64,000 nt of DNA from Halosolutus amylolyticus (GCF_023566055.1 NZ_JALIQP010000002.1:868001-932000); one strand, 5' to 3'; counted from the stretch's first letter, positions 50,665 through 59,524 are shown. The notes: a model not told the origin generated them from the letters alone. A program made the numbers and translations.

Positions 50665-52023
50665 TCAGGACCGCCAGTCGCCGATCCGATCGCGCAGTCG
50701 CCCGGGTGCCCCGAGCATGGAGAGGCCGAAGCCGAACAGCACCATCAGCACGTAGACACCGAGGGTGGACGTCCAGACGACGAACATCGCGAGGATCGCC
50801 CAACCGCCCGAGAGGAAATAAAACGCGGCGATGGCCATCGCGGTCCCGTACAACAGCACGATGTATGGCCCCCAGCCGTGGGCGTGTCCGCGACGAACCC
50901 GGCGGCGGACGTAGCGTTTGAGTTCGCTCTCGAGGGACTCCTTCCTGACGGTCCGGTCCTCGACGTCCGTCTCGAACTCGTCGACTCGATCGCGAAGCCG
51001 TTCGATCTCCTCCCGGAGCGCTTCGGGGTCAGCCGACCGGTCGCGCGTCCGTGCGGTCGTCCGCGATCGCCGGCCCGCGTGCTCGTCGCCGGGGTCGCGG
51101 TCTACGCGTTCGCCGTGGTCGGGTTCGCCGTCCGCCCCGGCGCTCTCGTCGTCGCCGCCCTCGCCCTCGTCGGCACCCGTGGCGTCGTCGGTCATCGCTT
51201 CTGTAGAAAACTGTCGAGCGCGGGGACTTTGTAGCTGCCGATCCACTTCACCGGTGGCGAGGGCTGCGTTGAGGACGGCCCCGAACACGAGGATGATCGC
51301 CCCGGCGTACAGCCAGATGAGGACGAGAAAGACCGCCCCGAGTGCGCCGTAGACGGCGTACTCGCCGGCAAAACGCGCGTACAGCGAGAACGTCCGGCTC
51401 AGGGCGTACCAGCCGATCGCGGCGACGGCGGTCCCGGGAAGGGCCTCGCGAAGCCCGATATCGACGCCCGGAAACACCACGTACAGCGGCAGGAACGTCG
51501 CGAACAGTCCCAGCAGAACGAACAGTTGCCCGAGGACGGAGATCCCCCCGATCGGAAGCACGCGAATTCCGATCTCGAACGCGCCGACGAGCGCGAGGCC
51601 GACCGTGATCACGCCGAAGACGATCGTCGCGTCCCAGATCGTGTCCAGCAACGATTTCTTGCCTGCGGTACCGTACACGAGCGAGAAGGCTCGGTCGAGT
51701 CCCCGCATGACGCGACTCGAACCCCAGAGCAGGCCGAGGATCCCCACGACGGTCGCCCCCGTGCGGCCGGTTTCGTCGACGATCGTCTCCGCGAGCAGTT
51801 CCTGGGCCGACGGCGTGAGCACGTCGCTGGCGGCGGCCGTGAGTCGGGCCGCGAGCGCCTCGCCCCCGATCGAGGCCGCGAGCGCGACCGTCAGGAGCGC
51901 GAGCGGGACGAGCGAGATGAATCCGTAGAAGGCGACCCCGGCCGCGAGCAGCGTCAGTTGTTCGCGTCTCGCGAGATCAAAGAGGCGTCGCGTGAACGCG
52001 AGTCCCTGTCTGTAGTCGATCAC
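50665..52023 (-). CDS. YihY/BrkB-family membrane protein with a C-terminal membrane extension
   Basis: This 452-residue protein has a YihY-type N-terminal module of about six TM helices (VAFYGFISLVPLALLTVALA, LLWGSSRVMRGLDRAFSLVYG). It includes the characteristic GEYAVYGALGAVFLVLIWLY. An acidic linker and a charged helix (REEIERLRDRVDEFETDVEDR) follow, and two further TM helices end the protein. YihY proteins are inner-membrane proteins of unsettled function, once mislabelled ribonuclease BN. The final extension is not present in short bacterial YihY. GTG 52023 (VIDYRQGLAFTRR) gives the normal family start, and the upstream open frame is not similar. Confidence 0.85.
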   Translation of the reverse strand: MIDYRQGLAFTRRLFDLARREQLTLLAAGVAFYGFISLVPLALLTVALAASIGGEALAARLTAAASDVLTPSAQELLAETIVDETGRTGATVVGILGLLWGSSRVMRGLDRAFSLVYGTAGKKSLLDTIWDATIVFGVITVGLALVGAFEIGIRVLPIGGISVLGQLFVLLGLFATFLPLYVVFPGVDIGLREALPGTAVAAIGWYALSRTFSLYARFAGEYAVYGALGAVFLVLIWLYAGAIILVFGAVLNAALATGEVDRQLQSPRARQFSTEAMTDDATGADEGEGGDDESAGADGEPDHGERVDRDPGDEHAGRRSRTTARTRDRSADPEALREEIERLRDRVDEFETDVEDRTVRKESLESELKRYVRRRVRRGHAHGWGPYIVLLYGTAMAIAAFYFLSGGWAILAMFVVWTSTLGVYVLMVLFGFGLSMLGAPGRLRDRIGDWRS

Positions 52024-52202
52024 ACGTCTCTCTATGCGGGATGGAGGGAAATATGCGGTCGTGTAACACAGGCCTGCAGTGGAGTAGATCCCAGCACGGG
52101 GGCGGGCCGGATCGCCGACTCGGGAGTACGCGGCCGGTAGCGGATTTAGTGACGCCACACGGCTCGATCGAGGAGCATAACGCCGTCGCGAAAAATCGGG
52201 GT

Positions 52203-52484
52203 TCAGCTGGGGCGGCCGGCCTGCAGGTCTTCGGTCTCCGACTCGGAGCGGTCCGCCCCCTCGTAGGTGTCGACGCCGAGCAGCGAGTTCATGAGACACG
52301 TCTGTGTGATCGCGGTGATCGTCAGTACCGCACCGATGACGAGCGCGAGCACGGCGAGGGCCGTGCCGACGGTCCCAGCAGCGATCGAGAACAGCCCAGC
52401 AACTGCGGCGATACCGACGATCAGCAGTACCGGCCCGACGATGAACCGAATTCCACGGTCGTATCCGCCGACGTTCTTTTCCAT
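52203..52484 (-). CDS. DUF2892 (YgaP-like TM domain) protein
   Basis: This 93-residue membrane protein starts EKNVGGYDRGIRFIVGPVLL, the DUF2892/YgaP TM-domain opening. Two hydrophobic segments have the pattern of that family. Cys in TQTCLMNSLLG near the end of TM2 matches the family's conserved C-P/C-L position. The function of stand-alone family members is unknown. The acidic tail EGADRSESETEDLQAG is haloarchaeal. It is on the same strand as the YihY gene, 180 nt upstream of it. Confidence 0.85.
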   Translation of the reverse strand: MEKNVGGYDRGIRFIVGPVLLIVGIAAVAGLFSIAAGTVGTALAVLALVIGAVLTITAITQTCLMNSLLGVDTYEGADRSESETEDLQAGRPS

Positions 52485-52771
52485 GGCGTATTTCACCGTC
52501 CACTCGTGCGCTACGCAACAGCATAACGTATGCATATCGTTCCCAAATAATCGACCATTTCCGGCGATCGTGCTGCCCGCGTCCCGGCGGTTTCGATCTA
52601 TCAGGTGTTTCTCTCCCCATCTATCGGGCGTTCCGCTCCCCCGTACCAACATTACTCGGAGGCAACCGGTACTTACGGCCGCGGGTCACGGATCCGATCG
52701 CGAGTCACGGCTTCTCGGACGGCCGATGGACACGGCGTCGACGCCCGTGCTGACACAGCGGCGTCGCCCGA

Positions 52772-53893
52772 TCAGTCAAGGTTGTCCTCGGTCGCCGCAC
52801 GGATCTCGTCGACGCTCGCGTTCGTCTTGAACGTCGTCCCGCCGTAGTGGGCCCGCGAGGCCGCGTGGCCCGCCTCGCGTAGATCGGCGAGGAACTCGTC
52901 CATCGCGTTGGCGGGGAGCCCCCAGTTCCGGCAGAGTTTGTGCTGGTCGTAGTGGGTCGGCGTGTCGAGTTCGGTTTCGAGGGTCTCGCAAAGCTCCCGG
53001 GCCTTCTCTGCGGTGCCGAACGCGTCCGGGAGTTCCCCGCGAACGCGCTCGACGAACGCCGGATCGTGAACCGGACCGAGCCAGATCGGCCCCGCAGCGA
53101 GCACGCGGTCGCCCCCGCAGTGGGGACAGGTTTCGATCGGATCGGCGATTAGCCCGGGGTCGTGCTCGCGGTAGAGGCAGTCCTCGCAGTGGTACAGGTG
53201 ACCCAGTTCGTCGATCGCGGCGTCGGCCGACGTCGCCCGGTGATCGAGTTCGAGGTAGGTCCGGACGTAGTGGCTGGTCGCGTGGGTCAGGATCGGCTCG
53301 ACGCCGACGTCGAACCGGGCGGCGCTCCGGGCGAGCGCGGAGAGGAGGATCCGGACGCCCATCTCGGGATGGTAGTCCGTGTTCCGCGGCACGGCGGAGT
53401 ACGAGCGGACCCCGCTGTTGAAGTGGGCCCCACACAGCGGCGCGGTGTCGGTCGCGGTGACACAGACGAGGTCGCGACAGTTCGCGAACGCCGCGTCGGC
53501 AAAGGGCATCGGCGTCCCGTAGGGGTCGAGGTCGATCACGTCGAACACCTCGTCGTGCATGAGGCCGTTGACGTTCCGGTGCTCGACGGACGCCGTCTCC
53601 CGGAGGCCGTTGCGCGCTACGTTCTCGCTTGCCAGTTCGACGGCCTCCTCGTCGACGTCACAGCAGGTGACGTCCCAGCCGTCGGCCGCGGCACGGACGC
53701 CCCGGATACCGCTGGCGGTCATCGCGTCAAGGTAGGACTCGGCCCGGAGCTCCCGATCGCGAAAGGCTCGAAGCGTTGCGATCGTCAGATCGCGATTAAG
53801 TTCCTGTCGGGGGTTGTAGAAGACCGACTCCTCGACTCCCTCCGTCTGCTCGCCGGGGACCTCGAGTTCGACCCCACCCTCGGTGACGCGCAT
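52772..53893 (-). CDS. trm1: tRNA (guanine26-N2)-dimethyltransferase Trm1
   Basis: This 373-residue AdoMet-dependent enzyme dimethylates G26 of many tRNAs. It has [14 protein letters not shown] (Trm1 signature) and SAM-binding [15 protein letters not shown]. The catalytic [16 protein letters not shown] is followed by [10 protein letters not shown] and zinc-binding CEDCLYREH and CPHCGG. The C-terminal domain is shorter than in eukaryotes, which is normal in Archaea. ATG 53893 places [13 protein letters not shown] at the N-terminus. It is divergent from the SWIM-finger gene, with 118 nt between starts. Confidence 0.95.
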   Translation of the reverse strand: MRVTEGGVELEVPGEQTEGVEESVFYNPRQELNRDLTIATLRAFRDRELRAESYLDAMTASGIRGVRAAADGWDVTCCDVDEEAVELASENVARNGLRETASVEHRNVNGLMHDEVFDVIDLDPYGTPMPFADAAFANCRDLVCVTATDTAPLCGAHFNSGVRSYSAVPRNTDYHPEMGVRILLSALARSAARFDVGVEPILTHATSHYVRTYLELDHRATSADAAIDELGHLYHCEDCLYREHDPGLIADPIETCPHCGGDRVLAAGPIWLGPVHDPAFVERVRGELPDAFGTAEKARELCETLETELDTPTHYDQHKLCRNWGLPANAMDEFLADLREAGHAASRAHYGGTTFKTNASVDEIRAATEDNLD

Positions 53894-54011
53894 ACCCCCT
53901 CTCGTCGGCGGAGATCGAAAAACGGCGTGGTCTTCGATCGAGACGGACCGAATCGCGCCGCACGATCGCCACAACCAAACCGATTTTACAGTTGGGTGCA
54001 CAGTTCCGATC

Positions 54012-54368
54012 GTGTCGGAGGCCACACCCGTCGATCGCTGGCAGGCCGCCCTCGAGGAGGCGGGCGAGTTGACGCCCGAGATCGTCGAGCAGATCACGCA
54101 TCTGCACGGCGATCGGGGAGCCCGTGCCATCGAGGCCGTGAGCGAAAACCGGGTGAAGGCCTACCGCGATTTCACGATCGTCGTCGGCTACGAAGACGAG
54201 TACATCGTCGAGGACGGGGGCTGTACCTGCAAGGACAGCGAGTACAACCTCGATTCGGAGGACCCGACCGACCTCTGCTGGCACGCGATCGCCGTCGCGA
54301 TCGCCCGCCGGGTCGGCTACGTCGACTACCACGACATGTGGTACTCGGACGTGCGCGAACTCCTTTGA
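54012..54368 (+). CDS. SWIM zinc-finger protein
   Basis: This 118-residue protein has a SWIM-type zinc site: [10 protein letters not shown], and then [12 protein letters not shown] (CxC...CxH). SWIM domains bind DNA or protein; in haloarchaea small SWIM proteins are of unknown role. The N-terminal helix ([21 protein letters not shown]) resembles other haloarchaeal homologs. GTG 54012 ([10 protein letters not shown]) is preferred. A TATA-like GATTTTACAG is about 25-30 nt upstream. It is convergent with orc1/cdc6. Confidence 0.8.
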   Translation: MSEATPVDRWQAALEEAGELTPEIVEQITHLHGDRGARAIEAVSENRVKAYRDFTIVVGYEDEYIVEDGGCTCKDSEYNLDSEDPTDLCWHAIAVAIARRVGYVDYHDMWYSDVRELL

Positions 54369-54377
54369 GGGGCGGGA

Positions 54378-54431
54378 CAATCACGGTTGCGGAGAGGGGC
54401 AACCACGGTCGAGGAAGGGTGCGATCACGGT
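54378..54431. repeat. Three 22-bp-phased CRAYCACGGT words
   Basis: CAATCACGGT, CAACCACGGT and CGATCACGGT start at 54378, 54400 and 54422, exactly 22 bp apart, in the 72-bp gap between convergent genes. They lie about two helical turns apart, so a protein array on one DNA face is possible. Confidence 0.7.
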
Positions 54432-54440
54432 CCCTCGCCG

Positions 54441-55640
54441 CTAGTCGGACTCGTTACAGGCGGCGATGATGACCTCCGGGTCGTCGATCAGCCGGTTTTC
54501 CATGTAGTTGCCCTTTCCCCGGCCGGCCCACTTACGTTCCTGGTCGATAATCGAGAGGAACTCGAGTTCCGAGAGGATGTCCCGCACCCGGCGAAGTTTC
54601 AGATGCTCCGAACCGTCGCGATCGCAGAGCCGCATGTAGAGATCGTAGGCCTCGTTGGTCGTCACCGGCGCGTTGTCGCCCGCTTTTTGCTGTGTGAGAA
54701 GCGCCATCGCCTCGAGGACGAGTTTCGCGTGACTGGGGCTCTTCGAGATCAGTTCGGCCAGCCGGCTGGTCTCCTCGCGTTCGTGGGCCCGATCGACGCA
54801 GTCCTCCGTGACCGTCTCGAGGGCGTTCTCCTCGGCGATTTCGCCCGCAAAGCGGAGGATGTCGATCGCCTTCCGCGCGTCGCCGTGTTCCCGGGCGGCC
54901 AGCGCGGCCACGCGCGGAACGACACCGTCCTCGAGGACGCCCTCGTGGAACGCGTCCGATCGCGAGCGGAGGATCTCTCGGATCTGTGTGGCGTCGTAGG
55001 GCGAGAAGACGTACTCACGCTCACAGAGACTGGACTTGATCCGCTCGTCCAGCGAGTCCTTGTACCGGACCTTGTTCGAGATGCCGATGACGCCGACGGT
55101 GCTCGAGGTGAGTTTGCCGGACTCGACGGCCCTCGAGAGTTGCATCAGGATGTCGTCGTCCTCGATCTTGTCGACCTCGTCGAGGATGATGAGGGCGACG
55201 TCATAGCGGGTGTCGATGATCCGCCACAGCCGCCGGTAGTACTCGGACGTGCTCAACCCCGAGTGGGGGATCGAGATGTCGGTCTCGGGCTGGTCGTTGA
55301 GCTGGTGGCCGGCCGATTGCACGGCCTGCGTTTCGGTCGACTCCTGCAGGCAGTCGACGTAGGCGACGCCGATCGAGACGTCGTTGCCCTCGGCGCGTTC
55401 GATCGCCTGGTTCGTGATGAACTTCGAGCACAGCGACTTGCCGGTGCCCGTCTTTCCGTAGACGAGGACGTTGTTCGGGGTGTTGCCCCGAGTGGCGGGT
55501 TTGATCGCGTTCGCGAGATTCGTCAGTTCGTCCTCCCGACCGATGATCCGGTCACCGTCCGGGAGGTGCGAGACCTGCAACAGCTCCTTGTTTCGGAAGA
55601 TTTCGTTCTCACTTCCGAAATAGTCCGTCGAATCCGACAT
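54441..55640 (-). CDS. orc1: Orc1/Cdc6 replication initiator
   Basis: This 399-residue AAA+ origin-binding protein has Walker A YGKTGTGKS (GKTGTGKS at 62-69), Walker B IILDEVDKIE (151-160) and a sensor region with GISNKVRYKDSL. A C-terminal winged helix is at about 310-399 (RRVRDILSELEFLSI). It loads MCM at origins, recognising ORB elements. The N-terminus starts MSDSTDYFGSENEIFRN. The gene faces away from a 1.5-kb region packed with ORB-like boxes, the usual arrangement for haloarchaeal origins with a cognate initiator. Start ATG 55640 places FRNKELLQVSHLPD at the expected position before the AAA+ domain. Confidence 0.96.
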   Translation of the reverse strand: MSDSTDYFGSENEIFRNKELLQVSHLPDGDRIIGREDELTNLANAIKPATRGNTPNNVLVYGKTGTGKSLCSKFITNQAIERAEGNDVSIGVAYVDCLQESTETQAVQSAGHQLNDQPETDISIPHSGLSTSEYYRRLWRIIDTRYDVALIILDEVDKIEDDDILMQLSRAVESGKLTSSTVGVIGISNKVRYKDSLDERIKSSLCEREYVFSPYDATQIREILRSRSDAFHEGVLEDGVVPRVAALAAREHGDARKAIDILRFAGEIAEENALETVTEDCVDRAHEREETSRLAELISKSPSHAKLVLEAMALLTQQKAGDNAPVTTNEAYDLYMRLCDRDGSEHLKLRRVRDILSELEFLSIIDQERKWAGRGKGNYMENRLIDDPEVIIAACNESD

Positions 55641-55685
55641 TCAGGTATCGACGACAACTCGCGACGGCTACTTAATCGTTCCGGG

Positions 55686-56128
55686 CCGGAGTGCCGCTGT
55701 ATAATCGGGAAATTCTCGTTTTAGGTCCGTTACTTCCAGAAATACACCCCTCGGTTCCGCTGTATTGTCTCGATCGCACCCCTCGGTTCCGCTGTAATGC
55801 CGCACCGAGTCGAGCGGCACTCGCTGGGGACCCCGCAGTGCCGCTGTATGGCTGGTGATCCCACACGACGGCCGGAACGCAGTCGAACGAGTGCACAGTC
55901 GAACGGGGAGACGATCCACCGAGGGAGTCCTCCGAATCGAACGACCGTCGATAGCACGTGCATTTCGGGCCCGGACACCGGAAGAACGGCCACAGTTCGA
56001 TTCACGGAACGGGTACCGTAGTTCCGCTGTATCAGGTCAAAAGTGTTACTATAGAATATGAAGCGGTTGGTTTCCACCCCGGAGTGCCGCTGTATTAGGG
56101 GTCACACACCCCGTGGTGCCGCTGTAAG
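55686..56128 (+). other. Cluster of seven direct ORB-like boxes (part of a replication origin)
   Basis: Seven boxes share the consensus CCCCNNGGTKCCGCTGTAT. They start at about 55686, 55747, 55779, 55831, 56013, 56077 and 56109, all in the same direction, with the C-string toward orc1. The reverse complement (ATACAGCGG-AACCGAGGGG) resembles archaeal ORB (core plus G-string). Spacing is irregular (32-182 bp). No reading frame runs through them. Adjacent orc1 supports the call. Confidence 0.85.
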
Positions 56129-56245
56129 GGGGTGGTGGTGTGTGTCGACTCGAAACGGTGGTCGATCGGGGTGCAGCCGGGTCCGTCGCATCGGCACAGA
56201 GATCAGGATCGGCGATGCAGTCGGTGCCGAAAGCAGCGGCCACAA

Positions 56246-56485
56246 CCGCTACACCACAGCTACAGCTACGACCGCTACACCACAGCTACAGCTACGACCG
56301 CTACACCACAGCTACAGCTACGACCGCTACACCACAGCTACAGCTACGACCGCTACACCACAGCTACAGCTACGACCGCTACACCACAGCTACAGCTACG
56401 ACCGCTACGCCACAGCCACAGCTACGACCGCTACGCCACAGCCACAGCTACGACCGCTACGCCACAGCCACAGCTACGACCGCTA
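56246..56485 (+). repeat. 26-bp minisatellite, nine copies
   Basis: Units beginning CCGCTAC recur every 26 bp at 56246, 56272, 56298, 56324, 56350, 56376, 56402, 56428 and 56454, with a partial copy at 56480. Copies 1-6 read CCGCTACACCACAGC at the start, and copies 7-9 read CCGCTACGCCACAGC. The period of 26 shifts frame at each unit, so all three frames happen to be open and no peptide is supported. It lies inside the origin region. Confidence 0.95.
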
Positions 56486-56654
56486 CCCAACACCACCGCA
56501 CCCAATGGCTACAGCCACCACCTGAAAACGGAAGCCTTCCGCCCAGGACCCGAAAATAGAGGCCTTCAACTCAGGAACAGATGGTGAGGTTCTCCTCGAG
56601 CGGCGAAGTCGAGTCCGATCGCGATCGGCCGTTTCTTCGTCCAATCGACTCAAT

Positions 56655-56720
56655 GGAATTTAACACGCCACTAGTATTTAGTATTGGTCATTTCGTGTTC
56701 AGTATTGGCTATTTCTGGTG
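56655..56720. other. AT-rich core, candidate duplex-unwinding element
   Basis: This stretch is the lowest-GC part of the origin region (TTTAACAC, TAGTATTTAGTATTGGTCATT). It contains a 20-21-bp imperfect tandem pair (56678-56697 and 56698-56718, TTAGTATTGGTCATTTC and TTCAGTATTGGCTATTTC). It lies between the direct boxes and the inverted box, as expected of a duplex-unwinding element. Confidence 0.6.
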
Positions 56721-56820
56721 AGTGTCTCCGAGTTGCCAGCGCTTCAGCGATCGGTCTCCGCCCAGGAGTCGGCATCTGACCGGACACTCTGTCTGGCCCC
56801 AGCAGTCGGCTTCCGGTCGT

Positions 56821-56884
56821 TCCCCGGATTAGCGGGATACGGTCCCCGGATTAGCGGGATACGGTCCCCGAATTAGCGGGATAG
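56821..56884 (+). repeat. 22-bp repeat, three copies
   Basis: The word CCCCGGATTAGCGGGATA recurs three times, with copies at 56821-56840, 56841-56862 and 56863-56884. The third copy has GGA changed to GAA. The array lies at the hisH side of the origin, 20 bp before the inverted ORB-like box. Confidence 0.9.
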
Positions 56885-56902
56885 AAGAACTCTCCCGAAC
56901 CC

Positions 56903-56921
56903 ATACAGCGGCAACGAGGGG
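56903..56921 (-). other. Inverted ORB-like box closing the origin
   Basis: ATACAGCGGCAACGAGGGG is the reverse-oriented version of the seven boxes (matching the reverse complement of the 55747 copy at 17 of 19 positions). It is about 1.2 kb from the first direct box and on the opposite side of the AT-rich core. Confidence 0.8.
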
Positions 56922-57148
56922 TGTGTCCCCACCCGACCACCTTCAGACGGTCGTCGTCAGATCGGTCGCGTCGATCGCGCCCCGACGCCGTTCAGGGTCC
57001 GCGACGGCGTCGTCCGACAGCACCGAGACGTCGTCCGACAGCACCGGGATGACGTCATCGGAGAACAGACCGGACCCTCGAGACACTGGTGCCCACGAAA
57101 CGCGATCGACGATCGAGTGCCGAAAGACGAACGGTCGCACCGCGGCAA

Positions 57149-57811
57149 CTACTCGCCGGCGCAAATTTCGACGAAGTTCCGCAGAATCTGCAGTCCCGTC
57201 TCGCCGCTCTTCTCGGGGTGGAACTGGGTCCCGAAGACGGTACCGTCCTCGCTGGCGACGATCGAGGGGAACTCGATCTCGTAATCGGTGGTCGCGACGG
57301 CCGCGGGTTCGTCGTTCGGCACCGCGTAGTAGGAGTGGACGAAGTAGGCGTACTTCCCATCCACGCCCTCGACCAGCGGGTGATCGCGCTCGACGGAGAG
57401 TTCGTTCCAGCCCATGTGCGGAACCTTCTGGCCCTCCGCGAAGCGGACGTTGGTGCCGGGGATCAGGTCGAGACCCTGGACTGCGGACTCGCCGTCGGTC
57501 TCGCCTTCCTCGCTGGTGGTGAGGAGCATCTGCATCCCGAGACAGATGCCGAAAAGCGGCGTGCCAGCCTCGGCGACCTCGAGGAGGTCCTCGCGGAGCG
57601 GGTCGGCGTTCTCGACGCCCTCGCGGAACGCGCCGACGCCGGGGAGGACGACGCCGTCGGCCGCGTGGAAGGCCTCGGGATCGTCGGTGATCTCGACGTC
57701 GGCCCCCGCACGCTCCAGTCCGCGGGTGACGCTGCGCAGGTTGCCCAGGCCGTAGTCGACGACGACTACGGAGGCGAGCGACTGTTCCTGTGCGGACGAG
57801 ACGGTGCTCAT
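57149..57811 (-). CDS. hisH: Imidazole glycerol phosphate synthase glutaminase subunit
   Basis: This 220-residue class I glutamine amidotransferase makes ammonia for HisF in histidine biosynthesis. Cys90 lies in LFGICLGMQMLL, and the His-x-Glu pair is in GTQFHPEKSG. The N-terminal VVVVDYGLGNLRSV is the HisH signature. GWNEL and HSYYAVP segments shape the glutamine site. The first 14 residues are a haloarchaeal extension. It is beside the probable replication origin and has no his neighbours, so the pathway is dispersed. The ATG ending at 57811 gives the longest consistent start. Confidence 0.95.
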   Translation of the reverse strand: MSTVSSAQEQSLASVVVVDYGLGNLRSVTRGLERAGADVEITDDPEAFHAADGVVLPGVGAFREGVENADPLREDLLEVAEAGTPLFGICLGMQMLLTTSEEGETDGESAVQGLDLIPGTNVRFAEGQKVPHMGWNELSVERDHPLVEGVDGKYAYFVHSYYAVPNDEPAAVATTDYEIEFPSIVASEDGTVFGTQFHPEKSGETGLQILRNFVEICAGE

Positions 57812-57926
57812 ACCCGTACTCGGCGTGGCGCGTTGAAGTGTATTGCCTTTCGAGCAATCGGCTGCGGGCGGAGCGATGAACGGAACGAGCGCGATCGGGC
57901 GCGAGAGCGCTACGGTGCGAGAGTGT

Positions 57927-58691
57927 TCAGGCGCGAATGAGATCGAGTACGCGCTCGTAGTGCTCGCCGAACGCCTCGTCGGCGCGCGATCGAGGCCGGG
58001 GCAGATCGACCTCGACGATTTCGCGGACGCGACCCGGATCGTCCGCCATCACGACGATTCGGTCCGCGAGTTTCACGGCTTCTTCGACGTCGTGGGTGAC
58101 GAACAGGACCGTTTTGCCCGTCTGTCCCCAGATATCGAGGAGTTCGGTCTGGAGCATCGCCTTCGTCTGCGCGTCGACGGCACCGAACGGTTCGTCCATC
58201 AGGAGGAGCGCGGGATCGACGGCCAGCGCCCGCGCGAGTGCGACGCGTTGTTTCATCCCACCGGAGAGTGCCTTCGGGTAACTGTCCTCGAACCCGCCCA
58301 GGCCGACGAGATCGACGAGATGCTGGACGCGCCGATCCCGTTCGTCCGACGAGACGTCCGTCTGCTCGAGTCCGAAGGCGACGTTTCCCCGAACCGTCCG
58401 CCACGGGAACAGGTGGTACTCCTGGAACACGATTCCCATGTCGGGGTTCGGATCCCTGACCGGCGTCCCGTCGAGGAAGACGGTCCCCGACGTCGGCGAC
58501 TCGAGGCCGGCGACGACGCGAAACAGCGTCGTCTTGCCGGAACCGGAGGGACCGACGAGACAGACGAACTCGCCGGGTTCGACCTCGAACGAGACGTCCG
58601 CCAGGGCCTGGACCGGTCCCTGTTCGCTCTCGTACCGCTTCCCGACATCGTCGATCCGGACGCGGGACGCCTCGGTGTCGTCTACCGCCAC
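57927..58691 (-). CDS. ABC transporter ATP-binding protein, TauB/SsuB type
   Basis: This 254-residue ATPase has Walker A LVGPSGSGKTTL (about 46-55), Q-loop FQEYHLFPW, signature LSGGMKQRVALARAL and Walker B LLLMDEPFGAVD, with H-loop FVTHDVEEA. The spacing matches nitrate/sulfonate/taurine-type transporters. It energises the permease encoded by the overlapping upstream gene (58682-59524), with the binding lipoprotein at 59565-60587. Start GTG 58691 is inside the permease stop region, a 10-bp overlap that implies translational coupling. The substrate could be an aliphatic sulfonate, a nitrate-like anion or a thiamine precursor; family resemblance alone does not decide. Confidence 0.92.
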   Translation of the reverse strand: MAVDDTEASRVRIDDVGKRYESEQGPVQALADVSFEVEPGEFVCLVGPSGSGKTTLFRVVAGLESPTSGTVFLDGTPVRDPNPDMGIVFQEYHLFPWRTVRGNVAFGLEQTDVSSDERDRRVQHLVDLVGLGGFEDSYPKALSGGMKQRVALARALAVDPALLLMDEPFGAVDAQTKAMLQTELLDIWGQTGKTVLFVTHDVEEAVKLADRIVVMADDPGRVREIVEVDLPRPRSRADEAFGEHYERVLDLIRA

Positions 58692-59524
58692 GCCAGAACC
58701 CTCCGTTGGGCCGCGCGGAACGCGGTGTCGACGACGAGGAAGACGAGACTCAACACGAGGATGTACGTGATCACCACGTCGACCTGCAGGTTGTTCGACG
58801 CACGCAGGATTTCCCGGCCGATCCCGGGAACGCCGAAGATTTCGGCGGCGACGACGAGCATCCACGATCGGCCGATTCCCGTCCGGACGCCGGTCAGGAT
58901 CTCCGGCGACGCGGCCGGCACGACCACCGATCGGACGAGCGCGAGGTCGCCCTGGACGCCGAGGCTACGCGCGACGTCGAGCAGGTCGTCCGACACCCCC
59001 TCGACGGCGCCGTAGGCGGCGTAGAAGTTGATCCAGAACGCGCCGACAGCGATGATGAACGCCGCCCCGGCGTGGTTGATGCCGAACCACGCGATCGCGA
59101 AGCCGACCAGCCCGAGCGGCGGCACCGGCCGGAGCACGCGAACGACCGGCGACGAGACGTCGTCGAGGATCGAACTCCACGCCAGTGCGATGCCGACGCC
59201 GATCCCGAGGCCCGTCCCGACGACGGCACCCGGGAACCAGTGGCGGACGCTCTGTCCCAGCGCGGCGGTCAGGTCGCCGCTCGCGGCCTCCGCAGCGAAC
59301 GTCTCGGCGACGGCGATCGGCGACGGCAGGACGTACGACGGCTGGACGAGCGAACCGAGCCACCAGAGCGCGACGAACGCGGCGACACCCCCCGCACCGA
59401 ACAGGAGGCGCCGGCGGTCGATCGTCACGAACGGTAGCCCGCGCTCCGCGTTCGACCGATCGACGTCCTGCGAAACGTCGGTCTCGTTCGAAACGTCAGT
59501 TCCCTGTGTTACGTCAGTTGCCAT
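58682..59524 (-). CDS. ABC transporter permease, TauC/SsuC type
   Basis: This 280-residue permease has about six TM helices and the EAA-like loop DVARSLGVQGDLALVRSVVVPAASPEILTGVR, typical of the nitrate/taurine permease family. An acidic, Ser/Thr-rich N-terminal tail (about 1-40) precedes TM1. Its substrate-specific partner is the binding lipoprotein encoded just upstream (59565-60587), with a 40-nt gap. It overlaps the ATP-binding gene by ten bases. The start at ATG 59524 is taken because the acidic N-terminal extension is characteristic of haloarchaea. Confidence 0.92.
   Translation of the reverse strand: MATDVTQGTDVSNETDVSQDVDRSNAERGLPFVTIDRRRLLFGAGGVAAFVALWWLGSLVQPSYVLPSPIAVAETFAAEAASGDLTAALGQSVRHWFPGAVVGTGLGIGVGIALAWSSILDDVSSPVVRVLRPVPPLGLVGFAIAWFGINHAGAAFIIAVGAFWINFYAAYGAVEGVSDDLLDVARSLGVQGDLALVRSVVVPAASPEILTGVRTGIGRSWMLVVAAEIFGVPGIGREILRASNNLQVDVVITYILVLSLVFLVVDTAFRAAQRRVLAWR

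Noticed and set aside
52598-52643. 23-bp imperfect repeat before the DUF2892 gene
   Set aside because: CTATCAGGTGTTTCTC and CTATCGGGCGTTCCGC share only a loose pattern, so it is too weak to list as a feature.
56246-56485. CRISPR array
   Set aside because: The units are contiguous 26-bp copies with no unique spacers, and no cas gene is near. It is a minisatellite.
56058-56587. Reading frames through the minisatellite coding Tyr/Thr/Ala-rich peptides
   Set aside because: All three frames are open because the 26-bp period shifts frame each unit and no stop occurs. No start or ribosome site supports any of them.
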